The notes under the pieces were generated by a model. That model searched no databases. It worked only from the letters and a program-made list of their open reading frames with translations, and was not told the DNA's origin. Source: Erwinia tracheiphila (GTDB lineage Bacteria; Pseudomonadota; Gammaproteobacteria; Enterobacterales; Enterobacteriaceae). From it: a stretch of DNA of 64,000 bases. The stretch spans positions 3,348,001 through 3,412,000 of the forward strand of contig NZ_CP089932.1 of assembly GCF_021365465.1 (NCBI RefSeq), written 5' to 3'. Every line of letters starts with the position of its first letter. Positions within the stretch are counted from its first letter, which is position 1. This document shows, in pieces, positions 20,049-31,751 of this stretch. The position numbers and the translations under genes were made by a program.

Positions 20049-21206
20049 TCAGGATGACGTCAGGAAAACAGCATTAAAGCCCAGTTTTGACAATAAAGTG
20101 GTAGCCTCACGCGAGTCGCACATCACCTCAAGCGAAGACCATTCCCGACGTTCCTGATAATTTTTACGCAGTCGATCAAACTCCCCTTTATGCGCGGCGA
20201 CCTTCCGCAACAGCGCATCATCGCGACGCACATCATACACCAGATGAACCAGTCTTTTTAGCGCGGGTTGATCAAGCTCACCATGCAACGATACGCGACG
20301 AAATTCTGGTACGGGCAGGAGCGTATCCAGTGCTATCTGCTGGGACTGACCTAAAAATGCGCTCCAGGCTTCAAAAACCTGGGTGGTTCCGCGAGCTTTG
20401 CCTTCCAGCGTGTAGCCCGCAATGTGTGCAGTGGCGATATCCGCTTTTTCCAGCAGTGGAAGAGAGATTTCTGGTTCCGGCTCCCACACATCCAGCACCA
20501 CGCTCAGGTCGTGGCGCTCCTGGAGGACCCTCAGCAAAGCGACATTATCCACCACCGAACCGCGGCAGGCGTTAATCAGAATGGTTCCGGGTTTAAGCGC
20601 ACGCAGCAGCGCGTCGTCTACCAGATGCAGTGTCTGATAATTTCCGTACCTGAATAATGGCGTGTGGAAAGTGAGAATATCAGCCTGGCTAACCAGCGTG
20701 GCAAGCGGCAAGAAATCGCCTTCCTCACCACGATCAGCGCGGGGAGGATCGCATAACAACGTGCGCACCCCCAACGCCTCAAGCCGTGCCTGCAAACGAC
20801 TGCCAACATTCCCGACACCGATAATGCCAACGGTGCGGTCCTTAAGCTGGAAACTGTCCCGTTCGGCCAGCATCAATAGCGCCGAGAAGACATATTCCAC
20901 TACGGCGATGGCATTACAGCCCGGCGCAGCCGAGAAGGCGATATCCTGCTCCCTCAGCCAGCTTTCATCAATATGATCGGTCCCGGCGGTTGCGGACCCC
21001 ACAAACCTGACCGACTTACCCTTTAATAGCTCTGCATTGACCGGCGTGACCGATCGCACCATCAGCCCGTCAGCATCATTCAACTCGTGCTGCGGTATGG
21101 GGCGTCCCGGTACGGCAACAACCGTCCCCGTACGGCTGAACAGTTCATGGGCATAGGGCATATTTTCATCAACGAGGATTTTGAGCTCTTTCTTCGTTTC
21201 TGGCAC
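20049..21206 (-). CDS. pdxB: Erythronate-4-phosphate dehydrogenase
   Basis: 385 residues. The Rossmann motif [20 protein letters not shown] and the 2-hydroxyacid dehydrogenase catalytic set (Arg in [11 protein letters not shown], Glu after VLDVWEPE, His in [11 protein letters not shown]) are complete. It performs the second step of pyridoxal-phosphate synthesis. The start is GTG at 21206, preceded by a perfect AGGAGG. It adds eight residues before the family start [11 protein letters not shown]. Confidence 0.96.
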   Translation of the reverse strand: MPETKKELKILVDENMPYAHELFSRTGTVVAVPGRPIPQHELNDADGLMVRSVTPVNAELLKGKSVRFVGSATAGTDHIDESWLREQDIAFSAAPGCNAIAVVEYVFSALLMLAERDSFQLKDRTVGIIGVGNVGSRLQARLEALGVRTLLCDPPRADRGEEGDFLPLATLVSQADILTFHTPLFRYGNYQTLHLVDDALLRALKPGTILINACRGSVVDNVALLRVLQERHDLSVVLDVWEPEPEISLPLLEKADIATAHIAGYTLEGKARGTTQVFEAWSAFLGQSQQIALDTLLPVPEFRRVSLHGELDQPALKRLVHLVYDVRRDDALLRKVAAHKGEFDRLRKNYQERREWSSLEVMCDSREATTLLSKLGFNAVFLTSS

Positions 21207-21829
21207 GGTTAACCTCCTGTGGGTATCGCTGCTGCATATCTGAACGTAATAGCAAGAAAGCCTTTAAAAAAAATTGCAATAAATTTATCACATCCCGGCA
21301 GAGTAAAAGCATACGTTCCTGTTTCAGGCGTAATCGTCAAAGAGGCGGGTGCTAGACCCGGGACGCTGCCCCGCATCGACTATCGGGAGCGTCAGATCAG
21401 ATAGAAATATTCAGGCCATTTCACTACCGTGTCAGATTCCACTCTGCAAGGCAGTAAATGTGCCTGCCAGGGGTGCTTATTAATAAATGGCATGTTAAGT
21501 ACGGAGCAAAACCCCTTGCAGTCGGTTTCAGAAAACAGCAGCCCCAGCAATAATATCAACAGGATAGGGCGTGTTGTTTAAGGCAGTGAAAAAGCTCCCG
21601 GCCTGTTCCCGACATGGCACGCCCGGACGCTGACCTGCAATAGCGCCAAATCGTGCAATCAACGAACGTCGAACAGCTTGAGGTTTCAGAATTCCAGCAG
21701 GTTGCCCCGTAAAATATTTCCCCACATCTGGCTGCGATCTCTACCTATCCCCAAGCGGGATTGTTATCATGCTGTTTCACCCTGTTCCGGCGCGCCCCGG
21801 ATGTTGATCGATCAGTTAAGGATTTTGCC
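21207..21829. other. Non-coding stretch between pdxB and flk
   Basis: 623 bp between divergent genes. No open frame here resembles a known protein, and the stretch is longer than in E. coli. It must hold the pdxB and flk promoters. Nothing else was recognised. Confidence 0.4.
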
Positions 21830-22864
21830 ATGCAACCGCTTAGTGGCCCCGGTGCGCCGATTACCGGCGTTCGTACAACGGTCGATGTCAGACCGGCGAC
21901 GCTGTCATCCGGCCCCGGAGATCAACCGCTATCACCTGCCCAGCGCACCACGCTGGAGAAGTTGATCATTAAGATTGTGTCGCTCAGTTCGCTAAAAGCC
22001 GCGGAACTGTGGGCTGGTGTGCATCACGAAGTGGGGGTGAAGAATGATGCAGGTCTGCTTTCGCGTCATTTTTCCGTAGCCGAGCAGTTTCTTACCGAAC
22101 GGCTGGCGCAGGTGCAAACCACACACGCAACCCGCCAGCTCTTTCAACAGTTAACCGACCTGCTACCACAGGGTAATAATCGCCAGGCCGTCAGTGATTT
22201 TATTCGCCAGCAGTTTGGTCATACCGTGCTCAGTACGCTGACCCCGGACCAGCTGCGCCAGGTACTGACTATGTTGCAAAATAGCCAGATGACGATCCCT
22301 CAACCACAGCAGAATCATATAACCGATCGCACTCTGCTGCCTGCCGAATATCATACGCTGAATCAACAGATGGCAAAGCTGGCTGCTGCCACTGGCGAGC
22401 ACCCGGTGAAACTGTGGGCGGCGGTATTGAAAATGGTCAACCTGCACAGTGGCGATCCCATTCCTTCGCGGGTTTTCCCCCTGCTGACCCAGTATCTTCA
22501 GGCCAGTCAAATGCTGAACCAGCATAGTGCGCCCACGCTCTCGCACCTGCTTTCTGCCCTGAAAGTGCCCCCCGATCATGCGGAACAAAAAATGCTGGAA
22601 GACGCCAGTCAGCAACGTTTCCAGCTGCCTCCCCAGGCGGCACTTACTCCCGCCCAGGCACAGGATTTGATTAACCTGTTTTTTGCCCGGCGAGCCGAGC
22701 GATTACACGAGCAGCCAGTAAGCGCAAGCGAAATGGATCCGCAGCCAATTGTTTCACCGCTTTGGACCTGGGTTCCTCCGAACCTGCAACCGCTGTTCTA
22801 TCGTCCAGCAGTCACCGTCTTTGCCGCAGTGCTGCTGGTTTTTCTGATGTGGTTTTTTCTCTGA
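21830..22864 (+). CDS. flk: Flagellar biosynthesis regulator Flk
   Basis: 344 residues from the ATG at 21830 (TAAGGATTTTGCC upstream). The frame is open from 21761, but the extra residues are not family-like. A C-terminal membrane anchor (about 322-343) closes the protein, as in Flk. Flk is an inner-membrane checkpoint on export of late flagellar proteins. Its position between pdxB and fabB agrees. Sequence conservation in this family is low, so position carries much of the call. Confidence 0.85.
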   Translation: MQPLSGPGAPITGVRTTVDVRPATLSSGPGDQPLSPAQRTTLEKLIIKIVSLSSLKAAELWAGVHHEVGVKNDAGLLSRHFSVAEQFLTERLAQVQTTHATRQLFQQLTDLLPQGNNRQAVSDFIRQQFGHTVLSTLTPDQLRQVLTMLQNSQMTIPQPQQNHITDRTLLPAEYHTLNQQMAKLAAATGEHPVKLWAAVLKMVNLHSGDPIPSRVFPLLTQYLQASQMLNQHSAPTLSHLLSALKVPPDHAEQKMLEDASQQRFQLPPQAALTPAQAQDLINLFFARRAERLHEQPVSASEMDPQPIVSPLWTWVPPNLQPLFYRPAVTVFAAVLLVFLMWFFL

Positions 22865-23379
22865 AGCCTGCCCGGACAGTACATTGACGCCAGGGTGCGC
22901 AGGGTGAGCGTGAAATGAACCCCGCCCGCCCCTGCTTAATTTCAGCTTCTCACCTGCAGTTATCAACGCCCGCTGGCGTGGTCTGCGTTGTCGGATATTC
23001 AAAAGCGGGCGTTAATAGCCTACGTTTCTGGTAAACATCACCACCAGATCTCCGAGCGTGGGTCTCAGGACAGGTTGTCGTTGCTGCGTCGGCTGAGGAT
23101 ATGTCTCATCTTGCCTGTCACCCTGGTTTTTGCCATGTGCCTTTCCCAATACCGCTCGCTGGGTGTCCTTAATTATCAGACGATGTGGTCTGTCTCATTT
23201 TTACCAGGAAACAAAAGGAAGACGTATCAGGCACGCAGCACTGTCTTTTCCACAGCACTGATAATAGCGATCCGTTTTTCAGAAACCGAACGGTGACATC
23301 AGCGGAGCATGACGGTGAAGCAATGTGTGATACGGCGCAGGAAAGCTGGAAAATCGCAGAAAAAAAGGTGGAAAAAAGA
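22865..23379. other. Non-coding stretch between flk and fabB
   Basis: About 515 bp between convergent genes. No gene is recognised and the open frames are short and random-looking. It may be the remains of a lost gene. Confidence 0.4.
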
Positions 23380-23397
23380 GGGGCACAGCAGCGCCCC
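23372..23397 (-). terminator. Rho-independent terminator of fabB
   Basis: On the minus strand GGGGC pairs with GCCCC around an 8-base loop, then TC and a run of six T follow. It lies nine bases past the fabB stop. Confidence 0.75.
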
Positions 23398-23405
23398 GGA
23401 GAAAA

Positions 23406-24629
23406 TCAGTTCAGCTTACGCATCACCAGAGTTGCGTTGGTGCCGCCAAAGCCGAAGCTGTTGGACATAACGGTTTTCAGCGGCTTGTTAACAGGCTGTG
23501 TAACAATATTCAGCCCTTCGGCCGCCGGATCAAGCTGGTCAATATTAATACTTGGAGCAATGAAGCCATGCTCTAACATCAGCAATGAATAGATTGCTTC
23601 CTGTACGCCGACCGCGCCCAGCGAGTGACCGGTCATAGATTTGGTTGCTGACATCGCGGGAGCAGCATCACCAAATACTTCACGAATAGCACCCAGCTCT
23701 TTCACATCGCCAATCGGCGTTGAGGTGCCATGCGTGTTGAGGTAGTCAACGGGAGTATCAACATCCTGCATCGCCATGCGCATACAGCGGATAGCTCCTT
23801 CGCCGGATGGGGCCACCATATCCGCGCCATCCGAGGTTGCGCCATAACCAACCACCTCAGCATAGATGTGTGCACCGCGCGCCAGTGCGTGCTCCAGTTC
23901 CTCGACCACCACCATGCCACCACCGCCAGCGATAACAAAACCGTCACGGCTGGCATCGTAGGTACGAGACGCTTTTTCCGGCGTCTCGTTATATTTGGTT
24001 GAAAGTGCACCCATCGCGTCAAATTCACAGGACATTTCCCAGCACAGCTCCTCGCCGCCGCCAGCAAAAACGATATCCTGCTTGCCTAACTGGATTTGCT
24101 CTACCGCATTACCGATACAGTGGGCGGAGGTCGCACAGGCCGAACTGATTGAGTAGTTCACACCGTGAATTTTAAACGGGGTGGCAAGGCAGGCTGAAAC
24201 GCCGGAGGCCATGGCTTTGGTGACCATATAAGGGCCGACTCCGCGCAAGCCTTTTGCCCGCATACCATCCACGCTGGCTACCTGATAAAAAGGCGAGCCG
24301 CCGCCGGAACCAGCAAGCAGGCCAACTCGAGGATTATTTTGATACTGCTCAACGGTAAGACCAGAGTCTTTTACAGCCTCCAGCATTGAAATATAGGCAT
24401 AGGCCGAGGCATCACTCATAAAGCGCAACACTTTGCGGTCAATGAGGCTGGCGATATCGTCTTTAGACAGCTTGACGTTCCCCCAGACGTGACTACGCAT
24501 GCCGGAATCTTTCAGCTCCTGAGAGAAGGTAATGCCGGAACGTCCTTCGCGCAGAGATGCGAGAACTTCCTGCTGGTTATTACCAATGCTGGAAACGATC
24601 CCCAGACCAGTAATCACTGCTCGTTTCAT
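23406..24629 (-). CDS. fabB: Beta-ketoacyl-ACP synthase I
   Basis: 407 residues. The thiolase-fold catalytic triad is complete: Cys in [12 protein letters not shown], His in [11 protein letters not shown], His in [10 protein letters not shown]. It elongates acyl-ACP and is needed for unsaturated fatty acids. FabR- and FadR-like sites lie 46-80 bp upstream. It is divergent from mnmC. Confidence 0.98.
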   Translation of the reverse strand: MKRAVITGLGIVSSIGNNQQEVLASLREGRSGITFSQELKDSGMRSHVWGNVKLSKDDIASLIDRKVLRFMSDASAYAYISMLEAVKDSGLTVEQYQNNPRVGLLAGSGGGSPFYQVASVDGMRAKGLRGVGPYMVTKAMASGVSACLATPFKIHGVNYSISSACATSAHCIGNAVEQIQLGKQDIVFAGGGEELCWEMSCEFDAMGALSTKYNETPEKASRTYDASRDGFVIAGGGGMVVVEELEHALARGAHIYAEVVGYGATSDGADMVAPSGEGAIRCMRMAMQDVDTPVDYLNTHGTSTPIGDVKELGAIREVFGDAAPAMSATKSMTGHSLGAVGVQEAIYSLLMLEHGFIAPSINIDQLDPAAEGLNIVTQPVNKPLKTVMSNSFGFGGTNATLVMRKLN

Positions 24630-24675
24630 TCAATACCTCATTTACCACTTACGTTTGGATTCGACAGGTACTTTA

Positions 24676-24691
24676 GCTTACAGTTGTAAGC
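24676..24691 (-). promoter_or_regulatory. FabR-like operator of fabB
   Basis: A perfect 7+7 palindrome, GCTTACA then TGTAAGC around two bases. It is placed as the FabR site of E. coli fabB and close to it in sequence. FabR represses fabA and fabB. Confidence 0.75.
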
Positions 24692-24693
24692 CG

Positions 24694-24709
24694 AACAAGT
24701 CCGATCAGC
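24694..24709 (-). promoter_or_regulatory. FadR-like activator site of fabB
   Basis: On the minus strand the bases read GCTGATCGGACTTGTT, which matches the FadR site of E. coli fabB as I remember it. It abuts the FabR palindrome. FadR activates fabB when long-chain acyl-CoA is scarce. Confidence 0.75.
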
Positions 24710-24784
24710 GGTTAGTTTGTAAATTTGCGCAGTCATCAGCGCATCGTTACAATCGCGACACCGCCTGATAAATGAGCATCTTTT

Positions 24785-26785
24785 GTGGAAAATTCGCCGA
24801 TTGAACACGCCAGACTGTTCTGGAATGAACAGGGTACACCTGTATCCCGAACCTTTGACGACGTCTATTTTTCTAACAATAACGGGCTGGAGGAGAGTCG
24901 TTACGTCTTTATCGCAGGCAACGGCTTACCCGAGCGGTTTGTGCAACATCCACGCGACCTGTTTATCGTGGCTGAAACCGGGTTCGGTACCGGGCTGAAC
25001 TTTCTGGCACTCTGGCAGGCCTTTGCGCAATTTCGCCAGGCAAATCCGGCCGCCAGGTTACAACGTTTGCACTTCATCAGCTGTGAGAAATATCCGTTAA
25101 CGGTCAGCGACCTCGCCAGCGCCCATGCCAGCTGGCCTGAGCTGGCCCCGTTCTCGGCGGCACTGCGTGAACAGTGGCCAGTGGCGCTGCCCGGCTGTCA
25201 GCGAGTGCTGCTGGATAGCGGCCGGGTGACGCTCGATCTGTGGTTTGGCGATATTAATCAACTGATACATCAGTTTGATGACAGCCTGCACCAACAAACT
25301 GATGCGTGGTTTCTCGACGGATTTTCACCCGCTAAAAATCCGGATATGTGGACGCCAGCACTGTTCCAGTGCATGGCAACGTTATCCCGTAAAGACGGTA
25401 CACTGTCCACCTTTACCTCTGCAGGCTTCGTCCGTCGTGGCCTGCAAGATGCCGGATTTACGATGATAAAACGTAAAGGCTTTGGCATTAAACGGGAAAT
25501 GCTTTGCGGCGTACTGCCCAGGGCTGCTTGCACACAGCCCGCGGCACCGTGGTATGCCCGCCCTGCCGCTTCAGGAAACGACTTTGCCGTTATCGGCGGA
25601 GGAATTTCCGGCGTACTGCTGGCGCTTGCTCTGCTGCGGCGCGGCAAAAAAGTGACGCTTTACTGTGCCGATGACGCCGCTGCTGAAGGGGCATCGGGCA
25701 ATCGTCAAGGCGCACTGTACCCGTTGCTTAATCCTCACGATCCGGCGCTTGCCTGCTTTTTTCCCAGCGCATTCACCTTTGCCCGCCGCATGTATGACCG
25801 GCTGCATGTGTGCTTCGATCATCACTGGTGCGGCGTCACACAGCTTGGCTGGGATGAGAAAAGCCGTGACAAAATTGCCAAAATGATCAGCATGAGGCTG
25901 CCTGAACAGTTGGCTTGTGGCATCAGTAAAGCACAAGTTGACGCCCTCAGCGGGGTGGCAACCGGATGTGATGGCATAACCTATCCTGATGGTGGCTGGC
26001 TCTCTCCCGGCCAGCTTACTCAGGCACTGCATCAACTGGCCGCGCTGCAGGGGTTACAGCTTAACTGGCGGCACCATCTGACACACCTGACACAGAGCGA
26101 TAAAGACTGGATACTGCATTTTTCCACTCACCCACAGCGGTCACACCAAAATGTGGTACTGGCAACCGGTCATGCGCTGACTTCATTTTCACAAAGTGAA
26201 AAACTGCCTGTATATGCTGTTAGCGGACAGGTCAGCCATGTTCCAACAACTCCCGAACTGGGAAAACTCAGGCAGGTGCTCTGTTATGATGGCTACCTGA
26301 CACCGGTCAGCCCGACTAACCAACATCACTGTATTGGTGCCAGCTACCATCGTGGCGAAAGTGCGCCCCGCTACCGTGAGGAGGACCAGCAGGAGAACCG
26401 CGAGCGATTAATACGCTGCCTGCCAGAAGCAGAATGGACTAAAGCAGTGGATATCAGTGAAGGTAACGCACGCTGCGCTGTGCGCTGTGCCACCCGTGAC
26501 CACCTTCCGATGGTGGGGCCCCTGCCCGACTACCAGCAGACGCTGGAACAGTACGCCACACTTGCGGAAAAAAAAGACCATGCCAGTCCGGCACCGGTGC
26601 ATCCGGGGCTGTTCGTATTAGGGGCGTTGGGTTCCAGAGGCTTGTGCAGCGCACCGCTGGCAGCAGAGGTACTGGCTGCACAACTCAGTGGTGAACCTGT
26701 CCCGCTGGACAGCCATACTCTGGCTGCCCTGCATACAAATCGCTACTGGGTAAGAAAATTATTGAAAGGCAAAGCGGTAAAATAA
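24785..26785 (+). CDS. mnmC: Bifunctional tRNA wobble-uridine modification protein MnmC
   Basis: 666 residues, both domains complete. The N-terminal methyltransferase domain has the SAM motif [19 protein letters not shown]. The C-terminal FAD oxidase domain begins near residue 260 with [18 protein letters not shown]. The protein completes mnm5s2U in tRNA. The start is GTG at 24785, with [14 protein letters not shown] following as in the family. Confidence 0.96.
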   Translation: MENSPIEHARLFWNEQGTPVSRTFDDVYFSNNNGLEESRYVFIAGNGLPERFVQHPRDLFIVAETGFGTGLNFLALWQAFAQFRQANPAARLQRLHFISCEKYPLTVSDLASAHASWPELAPFSAALREQWPVALPGCQRVLLDSGRVTLDLWFGDINQLIHQFDDSLHQQTDAWFLDGFSPAKNPDMWTPALFQCMATLSRKDGTLSTFTSAGFVRRGLQDAGFTMIKRKGFGIKREMLCGVLPRAACTQPAAPWYARPAASGNDFAVIGGGISGVLLALALLRRGKKVTLYCADDAAAEGASGNRQGALYPLLNPHDPALACFFPSAFTFARRMYDRLHVCFDHHWCGVTQLGWDEKSRDKIAKMISMRLPEQLACGISKAQVDALSGVATGCDGITYPDGGWLSPGQLTQALHQLAALQGLQLNWRHHLTHLTQSDKDWILHFSTHPQRSHQNVVLATGHALTSFSQSEKLPVYAVSGQVSHVPTTPELGKLRQVLCYDGYLTPVSPTNQHHCIGASYHRGESAPRYREEDQQENRERLIRCLPEAEWTKAVDISEGNARCAVRCATRDHLPMVGPLPDYQQTLEQYATLAEKKDHASPAPVHPGLFVLGALGSRGLCSAPLAAEVLAAQLSGEPVPLDSHTLAALHTNRYWVRKLLKGKAVK

Positions 26786-26805
26786 ACCGACTAAAAAGAG
26801 GGCAA

Positions 26806-26828
26806 GCTGGCGGTTCAACCCCGCCAGC
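26806..26828 (-). terminator. Hairpin after yfcL
   Basis: Arms GCTGGCGG and CCGCCAGC, followed on the minus strand by a T-rich stretch. It lies between convergent mnmC and yfcL. Confidence 0.65.
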
Positions 26829-26834
26829 GTTAAG

Positions 26835-27122
26835 TCACACTGGCTGACTGGCCTGAAGAAAAAGATTATCCCACATGCCGATTACCAGCGCCTGATCCCG
26901 GGGTGACAACTCGCTGGCCTGGATGGCGTTTTGCAGGCTGTTTTGCACCTGAATCTGTAATGCTTCAGGCGTGTGCTGGCCCGCCTGCTCTATCTCCGCT
27001 ACCGCAAGGGTCAGGTGACCACGCAAATAGCCACTGGCAAACAGTTCATCATCACTGGCGCTTTCCACCATATCGTCGATCAGAGTCAGGATACGTGCTT
27101 CGAATTCGTCAATCATATTCAT
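26835..27122 (-). CDS. yfcL: YfcL family protein
   Basis: 95 residues, acidic and helical, starting [20 protein letters not shown]. It matches the conserved enterobacterial YfcL family, whose function is unknown. It is transcribed with epmC, 24 bp downstream of it. Either of two nearby ATG codons could serve as start. Confidence 0.9.
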   Translation of the reverse strand: MNMIDEFEARILTLIDDMVESASDDELFASGYLRGHLTLAVAEIEQAGQHTPEALQIQVQNSLQNAIQASELSPRDQALVIGMWDNLFLQASQPV

Positions 27123-27146
27123 CCTTTTCCGATCATTTTTCCGGGT

Positions 27147-27692
27147 TCACAGGTCTTCCGGCCACGGAAACTGTGCTGCACTCAGCGGGGGAGTTGAATA
27201 ATAGTGGCCCAGTTCAGTAATAAAGCGCGCTGGCCGTTCAGCCAGGCCGTTTTCCAATAGCAGCATCACCCGTGCGTGAACGCTACGCTGGAATGCTATG
27301 CGATCTGGTTCACAGTCCCCGCTGAGATTGTCACAACTCACGTTGAAGGGAAACCCCGCAGCAACACAAAACATCCATTCCAACGCCTGGGGTTTAACCT
27401 CCACGGCCTCAAACTGTTTCTGCGTCATCGCATCACGCCCATCAGGGCAATACCAGTAACCAAAATCAACCCACTTACGTCGCTCCGCACCGGCAATACA
27501 CCAGTGAGATATTTCATGCATGGCGCTGGCATAGTAGCCATGGGCAAATACCACGCGGTGGAATTTCACCTGCTCATCTGCAGGAAGATAAATTGGCTCG
27601 TCATCGCCTTTTATGAGGCGCGTCTGAAAATCGTCAAAAAAACAGCGCTCAAAGATATCAATCAACTGCTGAAAATGGTGTGCCGAACGCAT
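27147..27692 (-). CDS. epmC: Elongation factor P hydroxylase EpmC
   Basis: 181 residues. A metal-site motif HEISHWC (about 60-66) and the family segments YGYWYCPDGRD-like (FGYWYCPDGRDA) and CVAAGFPFNVSCDNL are present. It hydroxylates the beta-lysylated lysine of EF-P after EpmA and EpmB act. It is the former yfcM. Confidence 0.94.
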   Translation of the reverse strand: MRSAHHFQQLIDIFERCFFDDFQTRLIKGDDEPIYLPADEQVKFHRVVFAHGYYASAMHEISHWCIAGAERRKWVDFGYWYCPDGRDAMTQKQFEAVEVKPQALEWMFCVAAGFPFNVSCDNLSGDCEPDRIAFQRSVHARVMLLLENGLAERPARFITELGHYYSTPPLSAAQFPWPEDL

Positions 27693-27740
27693 GGTTGTTA
27701 ATCACTCTGATTTGGCACCAAATCCATGGTGCACGCGGTT

Positions 27741-28544
27741 TTAACCAAAAAAGTGGTGGTACGAAGCCAGCATCGCTGCACCATAGCTGTCGTACAGCAG
27801 CTTTGCACTCATCACAACAGAGACCGTCACCACCACAGGACGGATTAGTGTCTGTCCCCGACTCAGCACCATACGTGCGCCAAGGCGGGCACCGCACATG
27901 GCACCAATCAGCATAATCAAGCCGATGCCCCATACCACTTTGCCGCCAAACATAAAGAACAGCAGACCGCCCAAATTAGAGCTGAAGTTAAGCACCTTTG
28001 CATGGGCGGTAGATTTTGCGAGGTTATAGCCGCAGAGCGTGACGAAAGCCAGCGCATAAAACGAGCCGGCACCCGGCCCAAAGAAACCATCGTAAAACCC
28101 GACGCAACCTCCGGCGACCAGAGCAAAAGGCAGACCGTGAAGACGGTGATGTCGGTCTTCCTCACCCACTTTTGGCATCAGCAAAAAATACAGGCCAATG
28201 CTGATGATCAGCAACGGCAGTACCTGTCGCAGTAGGCCCGGCTGAATATGCTGAATCAGCATGGCCCCGGTGACCGATCCTACAAACGCCAGCAGGATAT
28301 TAAGACGCTGCTCGCGAAGATTCACCGCTTTGCGCCGGACAAAATACAGGCTGGCAGAAAAAGAACCCCCCACTGACTGCAGCTTATTGGTTGCCAGCGC
28401 CTGCGCAGGCGATAATCCCGCCGACAGCAATGCAGGCACGGTCAGCAGCCCACCGCCGCCGGCAATCGAATCAATAAATGCGGCAAATACCGCCACAAAA
28501 AACAACAGGCCAGCCACAGCAGGGCTGACAGCAAACCACGCCAT
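27741..28544 (-). CDS. yfcA: TauE/SafE-family membrane protein YfcA
   Basis: 267 residues, about eight membrane segments in two repeats. The family motif FIDSIAGGGGLLTVPALLSAG lies near residue 23 and GFYDGFFGPGAGSFYALAFV near 149. It is a putative anion or sulfonate exporter; its substrate is unknown. Confidence 0.93.
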   Translation of the reverse strand: MAWFAVSPAVAGLLFFVAVFAAFIDSIAGGGGLLTVPALLSAGLSPAQALATNKLQSVGGSFSASLYFVRRKAVNLREQRLNILLAFVGSVTGAMLIQHIQPGLLRQVLPLLIISIGLYFLLMPKVGEEDRHHRLHGLPFALVAGGCVGFYDGFFGPGAGSFYALAFVTLCGYNLAKSTAHAKVLNFSSNLGGLLFFMFGGKVVWGIGLIMLIGAMCGARLGARMVLSRGQTLIRPVVVTVSVVMSAKLLYDSYGAAMLASYHHFFG

Positions 28545-28575
28545 TATTACCTTCCTAAAACAAATGCTTATCGAG

Positions 28576-29380
28576 TCATGCCTGACAGGGTGGCGGTAAA
28601 GGTGGCGGCTGACGTTTTACTGCCTCACCATCACCCGGTTTCGCTGGCGAAAACCAGCTTTGCAATTCGGTCCCACAGCCATCACTCGGCGGCGGCACAG
28701 GCTGATCCTGACATTCAGGGCTGTCAGCAGGACAACGAAAACGAACATGCATATGCGCCCGATGTGCGAACCAGGGACGCACCTTTCGTAGCCAGTCAAG
28801 ATCAGCACCGACATCGGCGCAGGGCTGCTTTTTAATCGCCGGGTTAACAAAGATACGCGTGACATTATCGTCTTCTGCTGCCAGTTTGATCAGGCTGGCA
28901 ATCCCCGGCTGCCAGTGCCGAACAACCACACTTTTACCGTCCGCGCTGACCAGATCTAAAGACCGTGGGTTAAGCAGCATGGTTGACCGTCCAGCACGTT
29001 TCAAGCAATTGCAGCCAGATATCGACATCAAACCGCGACTGGTGGCTGACATGACCGCTGCTGAAGCCTCCCCCGGCCGCCATAGCCATATCACCCACCA
29101 ACACCTCTCCCAGATGCTGGTTATATGCCAGGCGGCTGAGGCGCTGAATAAACAGTATCAGCTCAGGATGACCATAAAACCGTCGCTGATCCTGGCGCAT
29201 AATCTGGCAACAGGGCGCGTCTGACGGCAAAGGTTGCGCACCAATAATACAGCCATTGGCAAAAGACCCTATAGCCTGAGGGCGTCCCTCTATCGGCTGG
29301 CGAATCGACTGCAAGGGCGTGGCGGCAAGAGCGCCTGCACTTATTATCAGCGCACAAAGCGCAAGTCGCGTCTTTTTCAT
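28576..29380 (-). pseudogene. mepA: mepA, penicillin-insensitive murein endopeptidase, frameshifted
   Basis: The signal peptide (MKKTRLALCALIISAGALA) and N-terminal half read to about 28983, with the zinc-site region [12 protein letters not shown]. Then one extra base shifts the frame. The rest, with [13 protein letters not shown] and the PPLPPPCQA end, continues in another frame. Both zinc-ligand regions are intact, so the lesion looks recent, or is a sequencing error. MepA cuts D-Ala-mDAP cross-links in the periplasm. Confidence 0.85.
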
Positions 29381-29390
29381 CAGGGTAAGC

Positions 29391-30476
29391 TTACCAACGA
29401 GGGATCTCCGTTTTAACATCGGCGTTCTGAGCGCGCTGCCGCAATAGATGATCCATCAGCACAATCGCCATCATCGCTTCTGCGATCGGCACCGCACGGA
29501 TACCCACGCAGGGATCGTGACGACCTTTCGTGATTATCTCGACTTCAGAACCATCGCGCTTAATCGTCTTACCCGGCACGGTGATACTGGAGGTAGGTTT
29601 CATCGCAATGGTCGCCAGAATCGTTTGTCCGGTGCTGATGCCGCCTAAAATGCCGCCAGCATGATTGCTTTGAAAACCGTCAGCACGGATTTCATCACGG
29701 TGCTCACTGCCACGCTGGGCAACAACGGCAAAACCGTCACCCATTTCAACACCTTTCACCGCATTGATGCTCATCAGCGCATGGGCTAAATCGGCGTCCA
29801 GGCGGTCAAAAACCGGTTCACCCAAGCCCACCGGCACATTCTCCGCCATCACGGACACTTTTGCGCCGATAGAATCGCCTTCTTTTTTCAACCCGCGCAT
29901 CAGTTCATCCAGTGCCGGAATTTTATCCGGGTCCGGGCAAAAGAACGGATTTTTTTCGACCTGATCCCAGTCCTTCAGTTCACAGACAACATCGCCCATT
30001 TGCGCCAGGTAACCACGCACCCGGACGCCGTGCTTCATCGCCAGATATTTTTTTGCCACAGCACCGGCAGCCACGCGCATCGCGGTTTCCCTGGCGGAGG
30101 AACGTCCACCGCCACGGTAGTCGCGCACACCATACTTCTGCTCGTAGGTGTAGTCTGCGTGACCGGGACGGAACAGGTCTTTGATTTCACCATAATCCTG
30201 TGAGCGCTGATCGGTGTTTTCAATTAACAAGCCAATGCTGGCCCCCGTAGTTACGCCTTCAAAAACACCAGACAGAATTTTCACGCTGTCGGGTTCACGG
30301 CGCTGGGTGGTGTAACGTGAGGTTCCCGGACGACGACGGTCCAGATTGTGTTGCAAATCGGCTTCCATCAACGGCATGCCCGGCGGAACACCGTCAATAA
30401 TGCAGCCAAGCGCCAGCCCGTGGGATTCACCAAAGGTAGTGACACGGAAGATCTGACCGATAGTATTACCCGCCAT
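29391..30476 (-). CDS. aroC: Chorismate synthase
   Basis: 361 residues from the ATG at 30476 ([20 protein letters not shown]). All signatures are present: [24 protein letters not shown], and [11 protein letters not shown]. It makes chorismate from EPSP with reduced FMN in the cytosol. The frame is open further upstream to 30593, but conservation starts at 30476. This is the same metabolite used by the secreted chorismate mutase at 16598. Confidence 0.97.
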   Translation of the reverse strand: MAGNTIGQIFRVTTFGESHGLALGCIIDGVPPGMPLMEADLQHNLDRRRPGTSRYTTQRREPDSVKILSGVFEGVTTGASIGLLIENTDQRSQDYGEIKDLFRPGHADYTYEQKYGVRDYRGGGRSSARETAMRVAAGAVAKKYLAMKHGVRVRGYLAQMGDVVCELKDWDQVEKNPFFCPDPDKIPALDELMRGLKKEGDSIGAKVSVMAENVPVGLGEPVFDRLDADLAHALMSINAVKGVEMGDGFAVVAQRGSEHRDEIRADGFQSNHAGGILGGISTGQTILATIAMKPTSSITVPGKTIKRDGSEVEIITKGRHDPCVGIRAVPIAEAMMAIVLMDHLLRQRAQNADVKTEIPRW

Positions 30477-30646
30477 TTTTACTCCTTTATTCTTTAAAGG
30501 GCCGTTTATCTTGCCCTGCACTGACACATTAGCCGGTGACTGAGATACCAGAAGGAGAGCGTTAGCTCCCGGCACCTTCACTGGCAGCGCCAACCTTGCT
30601 GTTTTTTCGGGATAGCGTCGAAACTGCCCGGCAATGCCTGCGTTGG

Positions 30647-31579
30647 TTAATCTTTAAACATACTGAAATGGTGCTGTGCCGCAACAATTTGCTCGCGGGT
30701 CAGCATAAATACGCCGTCCCCGCCGTTGCTGAACTCCAGCCATGTGAATGACACGTCCGGGTACTGCTCAACCATATGCACCATGCTGTTGCCAACCTCA
30801 CAAATCAGCACGCCCTGCTCACTGAGATAATCCGGGGCACAGGCAATAATTCGCCGTACCAGCTTGAGTCCATCGCTTCCTGCCGCGAGGCCCAGCTCAG
30901 GCTCATGGCGGTATTCACCCGGCAGATCGCTCATATCGTCTTCGTCGACGTAAGGCGGATTGGTCACAATCAGGTCATAAGGCGTTTTTGGCAGCTCGCG
31001 GAACAGATCGCTACGAATCGGCGTGACATGATGTTCCATGCCGTGCTGCTCAATATTCTGTTCAGTCACCGCCAGCGCTCCCGGCGAGATATCTATCGCA
31101 TCCACCTCCGCCTGCGGAAACGCATAAGCACAGGCAATGGCAATGCAGCCGCTGCCCGTACACATATCAAGAATATGCGTTGGCTCCTGCGGCAAAATGG
31201 CGGTAAAGCGCTCGTTGATTAATTCGCCGATGGGTGAACGAGGCACCAGCACGCGCTCGTCGACGTAGAATTCATGGCCACAGAACCAGGCTTTGTTGGT
31301 CAGATAGGCGACCGGTATACGTTCATTGATACGGCGGATGACTCGCTCAACAATGCGGTGACGCTCACTAGACGTCAGGCGTGCGTTACGCATATCTTCA
31401 GGAATATCGAGAGGCAAATAGAGTGTGGGCAAGACCAGTTGAACAGCTTCGTCCCAGGGGTTATCGGTGCCATGTCCATACCAGAGTTCGGCCGCAGCAA
31501 AACGACTGACTGACCAGCGCAACATGTCCTGGATGGTATGCAGTTCACTGACTGCCTCGTCAACGAATATTTTGTCCAA
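30647..31579 (-). CDS. prmB: 50S ribosomal protein L3 glutamine methyltransferase
   Basis: 310 residues. The SAM-binding region [19 protein letters not shown] and the catalytic NPPYVD are intact. It methylates Gln150 of ribosomal protein L3. The likely start is TTG at 31579, which gives the family start (DKIFVDEA) and has GGAGG six bases upstream. An in-frame GTG at 31591 overlaps that ribosome site and is less likely. Confidence 0.94.
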   Translation of the reverse strand: MDKIFVDEAVSELHTIQDMLRWSVSRFAAAELWYGHGTDNPWDEAVQLVLPTLYLPLDIPEDMRNARLTSSERHRIVERVIRRINERIPVAYLTNKAWFCGHEFYVDERVLVPRSPIGELINERFTAILPQEPTHILDMCTGSGCIAIACAYAFPQAEVDAIDISPGALAVTEQNIEQHGMEHHVTPIRSDLFRELPKTPYDLIVTNPPYVDEDDMSDLPGEYRHEPELGLAAGSDGLKLVRRIIACAPDYLSEQGVLICEVGNSMVHMVEQYPDVSFTWLEFSNGGDGVFMLTREQIVAAQHHFSMFKD

Positions 31580-31751
31580 AGTGCCCTCCACAGGCCAGAT
31601 TTAATCCTGGCAACTAGTTTGCCATGAAGCCACGGATAATTCAGCGCAGCAGTGTGAAAAAGCGCACTTTTGTTTATCAGCCCGGAAAAGTCGGGGTAGA
31701 CTGTGCTCAGTCGTTAAAAATCCAGGCACTGTTTGTGTCTTGGGAGAATCA

